Source: Arthrobacter sp. P2b (GTDB lineage: Bacteria > Actinomycetota > Actinomycetes > Actinomycetales > Micrococcaceae). From it: a stretch of 64,000 nucleotides of DNA. The position numbers and the translations under genes were made by a program. The notes beneath the pieces were generated by a model. It was given only the letters and a program-made list of their open reading frames with translations. It made no database searches and was not told where the DNA came from. The first letter of the stretch is position 1; each line of letters opens with the position of its first letter. Location of the stretch: contig NZ_FVZL01000001.1 of the NCBI RefSeq assembly GCF_900168295.1, positions 434,001 through 498,000 of the forward strand, given 5' to 3'. Below are positions 8,864 to 17,100 of the stretch, piece after piece.

Positions 8864-10387
8864 TCAGTCCTGGAAGTACTCGATTTTGGCACCGATAGTG
8901 TTCAGCCGCTCTGCCAGGTCCTCGTAGCCACGCTCGATCACGTAGATGTTCCGCAGTTCGGAGACGCCGCGCGCGGCCAGCATCGCCAGCAGCAGGCAGG
9001 CGGCAGGCCGCAGCGCCGGCGGGCAGCCCACTTCCGCTGCACGCCACCGCGTGGGTCCGTTGACGTAGATCCGGTGTGGATCCAGCAGCTGCACCTGCGC
9101 CCCCAGCCGGTTGAGCTCGGTGAGGTAGATGGCCCGGTTTTCGTAGACCCAGTCGTGGATCATGGTCTGGCCGCTGGCGTTCGCTGCAATGACGGCGAAG
9201 AAGGGCAGGTTATCGATGTTGAGGCCGGGGAACGGCATGGGATGGATCTTGTCCTCGGGTGCCCGAAGCTCCGACGGTTTGGTGGTGACGTCCACCAGCC
9301 GCGTGCGGCCGTTGCGTGCCATGTATTCGCCGGAAATCTCCAGCTGCTGGCCCATCTGGCCAAGCGTTGCCAATTCGATCTCCATGAACTCGATGGGGAC
9401 GCGGCGGACCGTGACCTCGGAGTTGGTGACGATGCCGGCGGTGATGAGGCTCATAGCCTCGATGGGGTCCTCGGACGGGAAGTATTCAATCTCCGCGTCG
9501 ATCTGCGGGCGCCCGGTGATCTTCAAGGTGGTGGTGCCCACGCCCTCGATGGTCACCCCCAGCATCTCCAGGTAGAAGCAGAGATCCTGGACCATGTAGT
9601 TGGGGCTGGCGTTGCGGATGACGGTGGTGCCCTCGCGGTGGGCGGCCGCCATGATGGCGTTCTCGGTGACGGTATCCCCGCGCTCGGTCAGGACGAAGGA
9701 ACGGTCCTGCCTGTCTGCGGACGGCGCCTGCACCGTGTAGAAGCCGGCGGTGGCTTCCACCGAAAGTCCGAACTGGCGCAGTGCCTGCATATGCGGCTCA
9801 ACCGTACGCGTGCCGAGGTCGCAGCCTCCGGCGTAGGGAAGCCGGTACTCCTCCGACTCATCCAGCAGCGGACCCAGCAGCATGATCACGCTGCGCGTCC
9901 GGCGGGCGGCGTCAACGTCCATGGCTTCCAGGTTCAAAACGGCCGGGCGGCGGAGCCGGAGGTCCGTGTCGTTAAGCCAGGTGCACTCCACGCCGATGCT
10001 GCTCAGCACCTCGACAATCCTGTTGACTTCCTCGATCCGCGCCAGGCGGCGGAGCACTGTTGTTCCCCTGTTGATCAGGCTTGCGCAGAGCAGGGCGACG
10101 CCGGCGTTCTTGCTGCTGTTCACGTCCACCGCGCCCGACAGGGTCCGTCCGCCCTCCACCCGAAGGTGCGTCATCTGCGGTTTGCCGACGTTGACTATGC
10201 TCCGGGCGAAGATGACTTCCAGGCGCTGGATCATTTTCAGGCTCAGGTTCTGCTTCCCCTGCTCCATCCGTGCCACCGCACTCTGGCTGGTTCCGAGTTC
10301 GGCGGCCAACTGGCCCTGGGTCCAGCCCTTCTCGTTGCGGGCGTCCCGCAGCATGGCGGCAACGTGTTCAGCGGTTTCCTGAGTCAT
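8864..10387 (-). CDS. XRE-type HTH fused to MurA-like enolpyruvyl transferase
   Basis: A 507-residue fusion. Residues about 8-62 form a Cro/CI-type helix-turn-helix (GWTQGQLAAELGTSQSAVARMEQG). Residues about 72-507 are a UDP-GlcNAc 1-carboxyvinyltransferase. Its catalytic positions are retained: K93-N94 (SSKNAG), C189 in GGCDLGTR (equivalent to E. coli C115), a DNLPFF aspartate and the final ERGYED..L. MurA commits UDP-GlcNAc to peptidoglycan. The cysteine predicts fosfomycin sensitivity of this enzyme. The HTH suggests DNA binding, possibly self-regulation, but that is inferred. The start is supported by a TATATT -10 six bases upstream. Whether a second, housekeeping murA exists lies outside this window. 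Confidence 0.9.
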   Translation of the reverse strand: MTQETAEHVAAMLRDARNEKGWTQGQLAAELGTSQSAVARMEQGKQNLSLKMIQRLEVIFARSIVNVGKPQMTHLRVEGGRTLSGAVDVNSSKNAGVALLCASLINRGTTVLRRLARIEEVNRIVEVLSSIGVECTWLNDTDLRLRRPAVLNLEAMDVDAARRTRSVIMLLGPLLDESEEYRLPYAGGCDLGTRTVEPHMQALRQFGLSVEATAGFYTVQAPSADRQDRSFVLTERGDTVTENAIMAAAHREGTTVIRNASPNYMVQDLCFYLEMLGVTIEGVGTTTLKITGRPQIDAEIEYFPSEDPIEAMSLITAGIVTNSEVTVRRVPIEFMEIELATLGQMGQQLEISGEYMARNGRTRLVDVTTKPSELRAPEDKIHPMPFPGLNIDNLPFFAVIAANASGQTMIHDWVYENRAIYLTELNRLGAQVQLLDPHRIYVNGPTRWRAAEVGCPPALRPAACLLLAMLAARGVSELRNIYVIERGYEDLAERLNTIGAKIEYFQD

Positions 10388-10393
10388 GGAGCA

Positions 10394-10399
10394 AATATA
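10394..10399 (-). promoter_or_regulatory. -10 of leaderless XRE-MurA gene
   Basis: On the minus strand TATATT ends 6 bases before the ATG at 10387, with no Shine-Dalgarno. The transcript should begin at or beside the start codon. CCAA-ATA-TTGG a little upstream (around 10421-10431) is a possible operator for the protein's own HTH domain, which is speculative. Confidence 0.5.
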
Positions 10400-10564
10400 T
10401 CATTCATGAGTTACAGCTGGCCAAATATTGGGGTTCCAGCCTGATTCGGAGACCGCTTACCCGCTACATGCGATAGAAATGGGCCCGGCCCGCTCCTTGT
10501 CCCACCCCGCAGTCCGGAGGAAACTGGAGGGGAACTATCTTTTCGAGCACCTAACGGAGCCTAC

Positions 10565-11398
10565 ATGCCCCGGACGCCAGCCCTTCTGCCCGCCATCCGG
10601 CTTGCGTGGATACTGGCAGCAGCCCTGATTCTGGTTCTTGCCGGTCCCGCGTCCGCCGCGCCGCCGCCGGGTGAGGGAAGCCGATCACTCCTAGGCAACG
10701 ACATCTCGTGGCCGCAGTGCAAGAAGGAACTGCCCAAGGGCCAGGCCTTCGGCATCGTGGGCGTCAACAACGGCCTGGCCAACAGCACCAACCCGTGCCT
10801 GGAGGAGCAGCTCGAGTGGGCGGAGACGTCACCGGGCCTCCCGACCCAACCGGCCGTGTCGCTGTACGTCAACACTGCCAACCCCGGCAGCGCAGGATCC
10901 TGGTGGCCCGTCAGCGACGAGTACCCCATCGGGCGGCACGTCCACAACCCCTACGGACCCTGCGAAGAAGGGGACTACGGCACGGCCTGCGCCTACATGT
11001 ACGGCTATGCCAAAGCCTACGACGACGCCTACATCCGCGGCATCAGCAACCCGGCGGACTACGTCTGGTGGCTGGACGTTGAGACTGAAAACACCTGGTC
11101 CAGCGACAAGGACGCCAACCGGGCTGTCCTGGAAGGCATGACGGACTTCTTCCACAGCATTGGGGTGGAAGGCGTGGGCCTCTACTCCACCGGATTGCAG
11201 TGGGGCCGGATCGTGGGCAGCGTCAGCAGCTCCAGCAACCTCTACCCGCTGCCGAGCTGGCTGGCGGGCTCCCGCAACGCCTACCGGGCGGCCGGCGCTT
11301 GCTCAAAGGCTCCGCTAACGGGCGGCGGCACGGTGGTCCTGACGCAGTTCGTGGCGCGGGGCTTCGACTACAACCATGCCTGCAAGCAGGAACCCTAG
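10565..11398 (+). CDS. Secreted GH25-like (lysozyme-fold) protein
   Basis: A 277-residue protein with a CGGAG ribosome site before the ATG. Residues 1-31 are a signal peptide ending ASAA. The mature part begins near GNDISWPQC, like the first strand of GH25-type barrels, and carries a D.E pair in WWLDVETENTW (about 160-170) followed by GVGLYSTGLQWG. Six cysteines could form three disulfides. GH25 enzymes cleave peptidoglycan glycan strands, but the match is loose, and a catalytically different or carbohydrate-binding role is possible. It is divergent from the XRE-MurA gene, so both neighbours may relate to the wall. Confidence 0.68.
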   Translation: MPRTPALLPAIRLAWILAAALILVLAGPASAAPPPGEGSRSLLGNDISWPQCKKELPKGQAFGIVGVNNGLANSTNPCLEEQLEWAETSPGLPTQPAVSLYVNTANPGSAGSWWPVSDEYPIGRHVHNPYGPCEEGDYGTACAYMYGYAKAYDDAYIRGISNPADYVWWLDVETENTWSSDKDANRAVLEGMTDFFHSIGVEGVGLYSTGLQWGRIVGSVSSSSNLYPLPSWLAGSRNAYRAAGACSKAPLTGGGTVVLTQFVARGFDYNHACKQEP

Positions 11399-12195
11399 CT
11401 TCCCAGCCACACCATGTTCCACGTGCCCGCAGAGAGAGCCGCGGCAACGGCCAGGCCCGCCACGAGCAGGCCTCCCGCCAGCACCCAGGCGTCCAAAAGG
11501 CTGTAGGTGGACTCGCGGGCCCACGTCCGGGTTCCGCCGCCGAAGCCCCGCGCTTCCATGGTGACAGCCAGCCGTGACGCCCGGCGGATCGCCTGCACCA
11601 GGAGGCCGAAGCTCTGCCCCAGCGTCGCTTTCACGCGCTGCACAATTGTGCCCCGCGAGCCCACGCCCCGGGCCCGGCGCGCCATGCCGATGGTCTGCCA
11701 TTCCTCAGCCATCAGGCCCACCAGCCGCATCGCGGCCAGCGTGCCCAGCACAAAACGGTGGGGCAACCGGGCCTTCTGCGCCAGTGCATCCGCGAGGTCG
11801 GTTGGATCCGTGCAGCTCATGAGCAGCACCGCCGGCAGGGCAATGGCCAGGCCCCGCAGCATGAACCCGATTCCCGTCTCCAGTGAACCCTCACTCATGG
11901 TCCAGATGCCGACGTCGATCAGGGTCCGTCCGCTGTCCGCGGCAAGGATGGAGGTGCTCCAGCCGCCCACGGCAGCGGCGAGAATGAGCGGCCAGCCACG
12001 CTGCCACAGCAGCGTCAGGGTCAGGCCGGCAAGCGGAAACAGCAGGAACTCAAAAAACAGCGCCACCGAGGCCGAGACCCAGTCGATGGACAGTGCCAGC
12101 ACCACCGTGATGAGGACGACGGCGGCCACTTTGCTGAGCGGGTTGGCGCGGGTGAGCAGGGCGTGGTTGCCACGCAGGTTCAGCTGCTGCCTCAT
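11395..12195 (-). CDS. ykoC: ECF transporter T component (YkoC-like)
   Basis: A 266-residue EcfT/CbiQ-type membrane protein. The ATG at 12195 overlaps the ATPase stop (ATGA). Several hydrophobic helices are followed by the cytosolic coupling motifs ARRARG (near 175) and EARGFG (near 218), which dock on the ATPases. It couples ATP hydrolysis to movement of the YkoE substrate-binding subunit. It is the last gene of the ykoE-ykoD-ykoC operon behind a TPP riboswitch. Its 3' end overlaps that of the GH25-like gene by 4 bases, tail to tail. Confidence 0.9.
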   Translation of the reverse strand: MRQQLNLRGNHALLTRANPLSKVAAVVLITVVLALSIDWVSASVALFFEFLLFPLAGLTLTLLWQRGWPLILAAAVGGWSTSILAADSGRTLIDVGIWTMSEGSLETGIGFMLRGLAIALPAVLLMSCTDPTDLADALAQKARLPHRFVLGTLAAMRLVGLMAEEWQTIGMARRARGVGSRGTIVQRVKATLGQSFGLLVQAIRRASRLAVTMEARGFGGGTRTWARESTYSLLDAWVLAGGLLVAGLAVAAALSAGTWNMVWLGS

Positions 12196-13745
12196 GGTGC
12201 CACCCGTTCCGCTGCAGCCATCCGCAGCTCCGCCCCGCCCAGCGCGGCGGTGAACTCGGCATCGTGGGTCACCGACACCACTGCGGTGCCCGCGTCCAGG
12301 AGTTCGGAGAGGAAGGACGCCAGTTCCGCCCACGTGTTGGCGTCCTGGCCGAACGTCGGTTCGTCCAGCACCAGGACCTGCGGGCTCGCTGCAAGGACCG
12401 TAGCCACGGAGAGCCGCCGTTTCTCCCCGCCGGAAAGTGTGTACGGGTTGGCGTCCACCAGCGCGGTGAGCCGCAGCCGTTCCAGCAGTTCGTCAACGCG
12501 TTCCTCGCCGTGCCCCAGGTGCCGGGGCCCGAACAGCAGTTCATCGAGCACATTGCCGGTAACGAACTGGTGCTCGGGTTCCTGGAACACAGTGCCCACC
12601 CGTTCGATCAGCTGCTCGGCTTTCCACTTGTAGGGGTCGATTCCCGCTCCCCGGCTCAGGTCGGTGGTGGCGGAAACCGTGCCTGCAACCGGCTCCAGGA
12701 GTCCCGCGAGGGTCAGGGCGAACGTGGATTTTCCCGCACCGTTGGGGCCCACCACAGCCAGCGCCTGGCCGGACCGCACCTGCGCGGTGATGTCTTCCTG
12801 TACCGGGACTGGCGGGATCCTGCGGAACCCGCTGCGGTGCGGACGTTCCCGGGACACTGCCAGCTTTTCGGCGGCGAGCAGGAGATTTCCCGTCCCGGCG
12901 GCCGGCACGGCAGCACGGGCACGGGTGGCGGGCACATAACCGGGCACCCATACCCCGGCGGCCATCAGCATGGTCCGTGCCTCACTCAGCACCTGGTCCG
13001 GCGGGCCGTCCAGCAGTACCGCGGGGTCGGAGGCCGAGCCGGGCTGCAGGACCACAATCCGGTCCACCAGGTCCTTCCAGACCGACACCCGGTGCTCCAC
13101 CACCACCAGTGTTGCGCCGGTCTTGTCCAGGCACCGTGCCACGGCGTCGCGGACCTCCAGCACCCCCGCCGGGTCCAGGTTGGCGGTGGGCTCATCCAAA
13201 AGGATCAGCCCGGGCCGCATCGCAAGGATGCCCGCCAGCGCGAGGCGCTGCTTTTGGCCGCCGGACAGGGCCGAGGTCGGATGGTCCAGCGGCAGGTGGG
13301 ACAGGCCGACGTCGTCAAGCGCCTCGTGCACGCGGGTCCAGATGGCGTCACGCGGCACGGCGAGGTTTTCGGCGCCGAAGGCGACGTCGTCACCCACGCG
13401 GGAGAGGACCACCTGTGTTTCGGGGTCCTGCTGCATCAGCCCGGCATGGCCGCGCTGCCCGCGGGGGGACGCGCCCTCGACGAGCAGCGAACCCGACTCG
13501 TCCGAATCGCCCGCCTCGCCGTCGTCGTTCGCGTCGCCCAGAACCCCGGCAAGGGCGTGCAGGAGGGTGGATTTGCCGGCACCGGAAGGGCCGAGCAGGA
13601 GCACCCGCTCCCCCGGCGCGATGTCGAGGTCGAGGCCGTGGACCGCGGGCCTGGGGCGGCCGGCGTGCCGCCACCCCCAGCCGCGGGCCGTGACGGCCGC
13701 CGGCCGCACAGCTCCTGGCCCGGCCTGGTGCGAAGGTGCCTGCAT
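12192..13745 (-). CDS. ykoD: ECF transporter dual ATPase (YkoD-like)
   Basis: A 517-residue protein with two ABC ATPase domains in one chain. The first has Walker A GPSGAGKST (near 53), LSGGQKQR and Walker B LILLDEPTANLD. The second has GPNGAGKST (near 345), LSGGEKRR and LVLDEPTFGQD. Both sets are intact. A glycine- and aspartate-rich loop (about 90-105, DANDDGEAGDSDESG) interrupts the first domain. It powers the ECF-type importer with the YkoC and YkoE partners. The start at 13745 shares one base with the ykoE stop. Confidence 0.93.
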   Translation of the reverse strand: MQAPSHQAGPGAVRPAAVTARGWGWRHAGRPRPAVHGLDLDIAPGERVLLLGPSGAGKSTLLHALAGVLGDANDDGEAGDSDESGSLLVEGASPRGQRGHAGLMQQDPETQVVLSRVGDDVAFGAENLAVPRDAIWTRVHEALDDVGLSHLPLDHPTSALSGGQKQRLALAGILAMRPGLILLDEPTANLDPAGVLEVRDAVARCLDKTGATLVVVEHRVSVWKDLVDRIVVLQPGSASDPAVLLDGPPDQVLSEARTMLMAAGVWVPGYVPATRARAAVPAAGTGNLLLAAEKLAVSRERPHRSGFRRIPPVPVQEDITAQVRSGQALAVVGPNGAGKSTFALTLAGLLEPVAGTVSATTDLSRGAGIDPYKWKAEQLIERVGTVFQEPEHQFVTGNVLDELLFGPRHLGHGEERVDELLERLRLTALVDANPYTLSGGEKRRLSVATVLAASPQVLVLDEPTFGQDANTWAELASFLSELLDAGTAVVSVTHDAEFTAALGGAELRMAAAERVAP

Positions 13746-14368
13746 CAGGAGAGGACGGGCTCCGTGGCTGCCTTGCGCGAGGCGAAGGAGCTCAGCACGC
13801 CGGTCTTCGCCAGTCCCCGGGTGGCAATCCAGGACAGTGCACCGGCGATGACCGCTCCGGAAATCGCGGTGAAGATGATGTAGGCCAGCTTGTCACCGCC
13901 CGAGTAGGCGATGTTCCAGCCCCAGGGCGCGAAGGAATCGTTCAGGCCACAGAAGAACCCTGCTGCCGCGCCTGCGAGCAGCGCAACGGGCAGGTTGAAC
14001 TTTTTGTACACGAAGATCGCGAAAATGATCTCCGCGCCAAGGCCCTGGACGAAGCCCGAGAACAGCACCGAGGCGCCGTACTGCGAGCCCATCAGGAGCT
14101 CACCGGTGGCTGCGACGGTTTCGCAGAACAGTGCCGCGCCGGGCTTGCGGATGATCAGCATGCCCAGCACCGCCGGGATCATCCAGCCGCCGGCGATCAG
14201 GCCGGTCAGGGGCGGGTAAACGGCGTTCATCGGCGCGGAAACCGCGGCCGCACCCTGGGACCAGGCCCAGAAAATGACGCCGCCGGCGATGGCGATCAGG
14301 GCCGCCACCACGATGTCCACGACGCGCCAGGACTTGCTGGTGGTCTTCTTGATTGCTGCAGTGCTCAT
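13745..14368 (-). CDS. ykoE: Thiamine/HMP ECF transporter substrate component (YkoE)
   Basis: A 207-residue membrane protein. The ATG at 14368 was chosen over a longer frame because AGGAGG lies 5 bases before it. It has about five helices (residues 15-35, 45-75, 80-105, 110-135, 155-190), with MNAVYPPLTGLIAGGWMIP, GLGAEIIFAIF and GLNDSFAPWGWNIAYS typical of YkoE. YkoE binds thiamine or its pyrimidine precursor (HMP) in the membrane and passes it through the ECF module. Specificity is strongly supported by the TPP riboswitch directly upstream. There is no ykoF here. Confidence 0.93.
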   Translation of the reverse strand: MSTAAIKKTTSKSWRVVDIVVAALIAIAGGVIFWAWSQGAAAVSAPMNAVYPPLTGLIAGGWMIPAVLGMLIIRKPGAALFCETVAATGELLMGSQYGASVLFSGFVQGLGAEIIFAIFVYKKFNLPVALLAGAAAGFFCGLNDSFAPWGWNIAYSGGDKLAYIIFTAISGAVIAGALSWIATRGLAKTGVLSSFASRKAATEPVLS

Positions 14369-14437
14369 GTGATCCTCCTGGGAAACAGGAGGGGAAAGCA
14401 CGGCAAGCGGCTACTGCCGTTGCCGGACTTCGAGAAC

Positions 14438-14557
14438 TCGACTCCCTTGCGCCGGTACTAACCGGATCAGGTTCGAGGGTCTGCGGCTGTCCGCACTCTC
14501 AGCGCCCACCTGCGGTTCCCGGCCTTGGCCAGTGCCCGACGGCGGCGCTCCCCTGTC
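14438..14557 (-). ncRNA. TPP riboswitch (thi box)
   Basis: Read on the minus strand: a 5' GGGGAGC arm (about 14556-14547), GCTGAGAG (14503-14496), then ACCCTCGAACCTGATCCGG and TTAGTACCGGCGCAAGGGAG. These are the conserved TPP-aptamer segments in the right order. The element ends about 70 bases before ykoE. High TPP should turn off the importer. Confidence 0.96.
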
Positions 14558-14650
14558 GTTAAGTAATGCTCTGAATGGAATGATGCTTGGGTAGAACTGC
14601 CCTGCTGGGCGGAGTCCAGTTTACACCGGGACAGGGGTAGATTGTGGGCC

Positions 14651-15202
14651 ATGACTGCTAATCAGCCGCATGTGACCGACTTCGATCCGGACTCTGACGC
14701 CGCGCAGCCGGAAGGATCGCTGCAGGCCCTCATCGGCCGCATCGAGGGGGAGATCCATGAGCTCCAGTTCCCCGGCTTCTCCCTGGACGACTCGCTGAAC
14801 CTTGGACTTCTCCTTGTGGAACTGGGGAAGGAGCGTGGCCTGCCCATCGCGATCGACATCACCAAGGGCGATCAGGTCCTGTTCCATGTGGCCCTGCCCG
14901 GCGCCACCCCGGACAACGAACACTGGATCCGGGCGAAGCAGCGCACCGCCGCCCGGTATGAGGTTCCCTCGCTGCTGGTGGGGCTTCGCGGCCGGCTCCG
15001 GGGCGGCCGGATCGAGGACCAGGGCTGGTTCGACCAAACCCTGTACGCCGCGCACGGCGGGTCCTTCCCGGTCTATGTCTCCGGTGTGGGCGCGGTGGCC
15101 ACCGTCACCGTTTCCGGGCTCCCGCAGATGCAGGACCATGACCTGGTGGTGGAGGCTATGCGTGAGGTGCTGCGCCCGGCAGGGGCAGACGGCCCGGCAT
15201 GA
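14651..15202 (+). CDS. UPF0303 / heme-degrading-domain-like protein
   Basis: A 183-residue soluble protein. The ATG at 14651 was preferred to an in-frame TTG 9 bases upstream because TAGATT lies 7 bases before it, a leaderless arrangement. The segment DDSLNLGLLLVELGKERGLPIAIDITKGDQVLFHVALPGATPDN matches the UPF0303/GlcG-HbpS-like fold; some members bind heme or cobalamin-like ligands, and most are uncharacterised. WIRAKQRTAARYE and the C-terminal SVSG..(V)ATVTVSGLPQMQDHDLVVEA are also family-like. Its stop overlaps the next gene's ATG by 4 bases. The function is unknown. Confidence 0.82.
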   Translation: MTANQPHVTDFDPDSDAAQPEGSLQALIGRIEGEIHELQFPGFSLDDSLNLGLLLVELGKERGLPIAIDITKGDQVLFHVALPGATPDNEHWIRAKQRTAARYEVPSLLVGLRGRLRGGRIEDQGWFDQTLYAAHGGSFPVYVSGVGAVATVTVSGLPQMQDHDLVVEAMREVLRPAGADGPA

Positions 15203-15405
15203 CCGGCAGGCCCGCTGACAATGCCGTCCGGGCGGCACTGGACAAAGCCGAGGACGAGATGATCTTCATCGGCCCGGACCATCCCTACTATCCGCTGCTG
15301 GCCGAACTGGTGTCCGCCGTCGGCAAGGCATGGCAACAGGGGTACGAGCAGGGCCGCAGTGCCGGGCAGCACCCCAACCCCTACACCTGGACCGGTCCGG
15401 CGTAA
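15199..15405 (+). CDS. Small hypothetical protein
   Basis: A 68-residue protein starting at the ATG that overlaps the UPF0303 stop (ATGA), which makes translational coupling likely and supports its being real. The middle, ALDKAEDEMIFIGPDHPYYPLL, is followed by an amphipathic helix and GYEQGRSAGQHPNP. It has no signal sequence, cysteines or recognised motif. I do not recognise a family. Confidence 0.65.
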   Translation: MTGRPADNAVRAALDKAEDEMIFIGPDHPYYPLLAELVSAVGKAWQQGYEQGRSAGQHPNPYTWTGPA

Positions 15406-15472
15406 GAAAAGGCCGGAGCGGGGAATGTTTCCGCATCCCTCAACGCAGAAACAAAGCCTGCTTAGCTTTTAT

Positions 15473-15490
15473 TAGTAATCATGCTTACTA
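15473..15490 (+). promoter_or_regulatory. Palindromic operator before DUF4383 gene
   Basis: TAGTAA-TCATGC-TTACTA is a perfect 6-bp inverted repeat with a 6-base centre. It ends at a TACTAT that could be the -10 (15486-15491) and lies 31 bases before the DUF4383 ATG. This resembles MarR/ArsR-type operators overlapping a promoter. No matching regulator gene is adjacent. Confidence 0.5.
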
Positions 15491-15521
15491 TATTGTTTCA
15501 GGCGTGAGAGGAGTACAGGAC

Positions 15522-15977
15522 ATGGCAGTCAGCACCCGCCCACCGGGCGTCCGAACCGCCCTGCAGTGGTCTGCCGTTGCCGCCGGCGCCGTATTCCTGC
15601 TCGTTGGCATCCTGGGATTCGTCCCCGGAGTTACCCGCAACTATGATTCCCTCGGTTTCGCAGGGCCCGGTTCAGGGGCGCTGCTGCTGGGCGTGTTCCA
15701 GGTATCCATTCTCCATAACCTTGTCCACTGCCTCTTCGGCGCCGCCGGCCTGCTCATGGCGCGGACCCACCGCCAGGCCAGGAACTTCTTCACGTACGGC
15801 GGGGTCATCTACCTGGTGCTCTGGCTGTATGGCCTCCTCATAGGAGACAACACGCCGGCAAACTTCATCCCGGAGAACGGTGCGGACAACTGGCTGCACC
15901 TCGTCCTGGGCCTGGCCATGATCGCCCTGGCCATCATGCTGTCCCCGCGCACTCCCGCCGCCGGCCGTGGCAACTGA
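15522..15977 (+). CDS. DUF4383 membrane protein
   Basis: A 151-residue protein. The ATG at 15522 has GAGAGGAG about 8 bases upstream; the frame is open further upstream without a start signal. It has four membrane helices (about 15-35, 55-85, 88-110, 122-145). The pattern FLLVGILGFVPGVT, GVFQVSILHNLVHCLFGAAGLL and a histidine-containing LHLVLGLAMI helix is typical of DUF4383, a family common in actinobacteria and without known function. It appears to be a single-gene unit controlled by the upstream palindrome. Stress or envelope roles are only guesses. Confidence 0.88.
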   Translation: MAVSTRPPGVRTALQWSAVAAGAVFLLVGILGFVPGVTRNYDSLGFAGPGSGALLLGVFQVSILHNLVHCLFGAAGLLMARTHRQARNFFTYGGVIYLVLWLYGLLIGDNTPANFIPENGADNWLHLVLGLAMIALAIMLSPRTPAAGRGN

Positions 15978-16044
15978 CCTTTCTTGACGGGCCGTCAATG
16001 CAGACGGCACCGCACCGGCACACCGCCCGAACCCAAGGAGCACC

Positions 16045-17100
16045 ATGAAACTTCCGGAACCGAGAGGCCCCATCAGCAGCGCCCTGTTGGGGGTTTTGGC
16101 AGGAGAGCCGGGCAGCGCCGGCGAGTCCCTTTCCGGGCTGCGCCGGCTGGTCGGCGGGAAGCTGGCCGGGGTCACGAACATCATCGGCGACGATGATGTC
16201 CAGCTGGCCCTCTTCTGCCTCTACGAGCTGCATTACTCCGGCCTGGAAGGCGTGCAGGACGAGTGGGAGTGGGAACCCGGGCTGATCCAGGTGCGGCAAA
16301 TGCTGGAGAAGCCCTTCGAGGAAGCCCTGCGCCTCGCCGCCCGGGAGGCCGGCGGGGATCTGGACCTTCCGGCCGGCTCCGACCTGACCAGCGACGCAGT
16401 TGCCGATGTCCTGTTCGGCCTGGCGGCCCGGGACACCGGCCCCAGCGTCTCCCGGTTCGTGGCAAAGAAGGCAAGCCTCGGGCAGCTCAAGGAGTTCCTG
16501 ATCCACAAATCCATCTACCAGCTCAAGGAGGCGGACCCGCACACCTGGGCTATTCCGCGGCTGAGCGGCCGGGCGAAAGCCGCCCTGGTGGAAATCCAGG
16601 CAGACGAGTATGGCGGCGGCCGGCCGGACCGGATGCACAGCGCCCTGTTCGCCCGGACCATGCGCGGCCTGGGGATGGACGACCACTACGGTGCGTACGT
16701 GAACGCCGTCCCGGCCATCTCCCTGGCCGCCGTGAACCTGATGTCCCTCTGCGGACTGAACCGTCGGCTCCGCGGCGCCATCACCGGGCACCTGGCCATC
16801 TATGAAATGACGTCCTCCCAGCCCAACCGCCTGTACGGCAACGGCTTCCGCCGGCACGGCTTCGATGCGGACGTCACCCACTATTTCGACGAGCACGTCG
16901 AGGCAGATGCCGTACACGAGCAGATCGCCGGCCGGGACCTGGCAGGCGGCCTCGTGGAAGCCGAACCGGGGTTGCTGGATGACGTCATTTTCGGTGCCAC
17001 CGCGGTGATGGCGATCGACACCAGGCTGTCCGCCCACCTCCTGGAGTCCTGGGAACATGGCCGGTCTTCGCTCAGGGCGGCAGTGCCGGCGGCAGCATGA
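16045..17100 (+). CDS. Iron-containing redox enzyme (heme-oxygenase-like fold)
   Basis: A 351-residue protein of the heme-oxygenase-like diiron/iron oxidase group (Haem_oxygenas_2 type), starting after CAAGGAGCACC. Probable metal ligands sit on three helices: CLYELHYSG (about residue 58), EIQADEYGGG.....H (about 185-202) and HVEADAVHEQI (about 284-294). The family includes oxygenases and desaturase-like enzymes; some act on fatty acids or amino acids. The product here is unknown. The stop overlaps the glycosyltransferase start (ATGA), and a CDGSH protein follows, so it acts within a three-gene unit. Confidence 0.86.
   Translation: MKLPEPRGPISSALLGVLAGEPGSAGESLSGLRRLVGGKLAGVTNIIGDDDVQLALFCLYELHYSGLEGVQDEWEWEPGLIQVRQMLEKPFEEALRLAAREAGGDLDLPAGSDLTSDAVADVLFGLAARDTGPSVSRFVAKKASLGQLKEFLIHKSIYQLKEADPHTWAIPRLSGRAKAALVEIQADEYGGGRPDRMHSALFARTMRGLGMDDHYGAYVNAVPAISLAAVNLMSLCGLNRRLRGAITGHLAIYEMTSSQPNRLYGNGFRRHGFDADVTHYFDEHVEADAVHEQIAGRDLAGGLVEAEPGLLDDVIFGATAVMAIDTRLSAHLLESWEHGRSSLRAAVPAAA

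Noticed and set aside
8648..10444. A 598-codon frame opposite the XRE-MurA gene
   Set aside because: Antisense shadow of a high-GC gene; the real protein has all MurA catalytic residues.
12264..13883. A 539-codon frame opposite the YkoD ATPase
   Set aside because: Antisense shadow; the opposite strand has two complete ABC ATPase domains.
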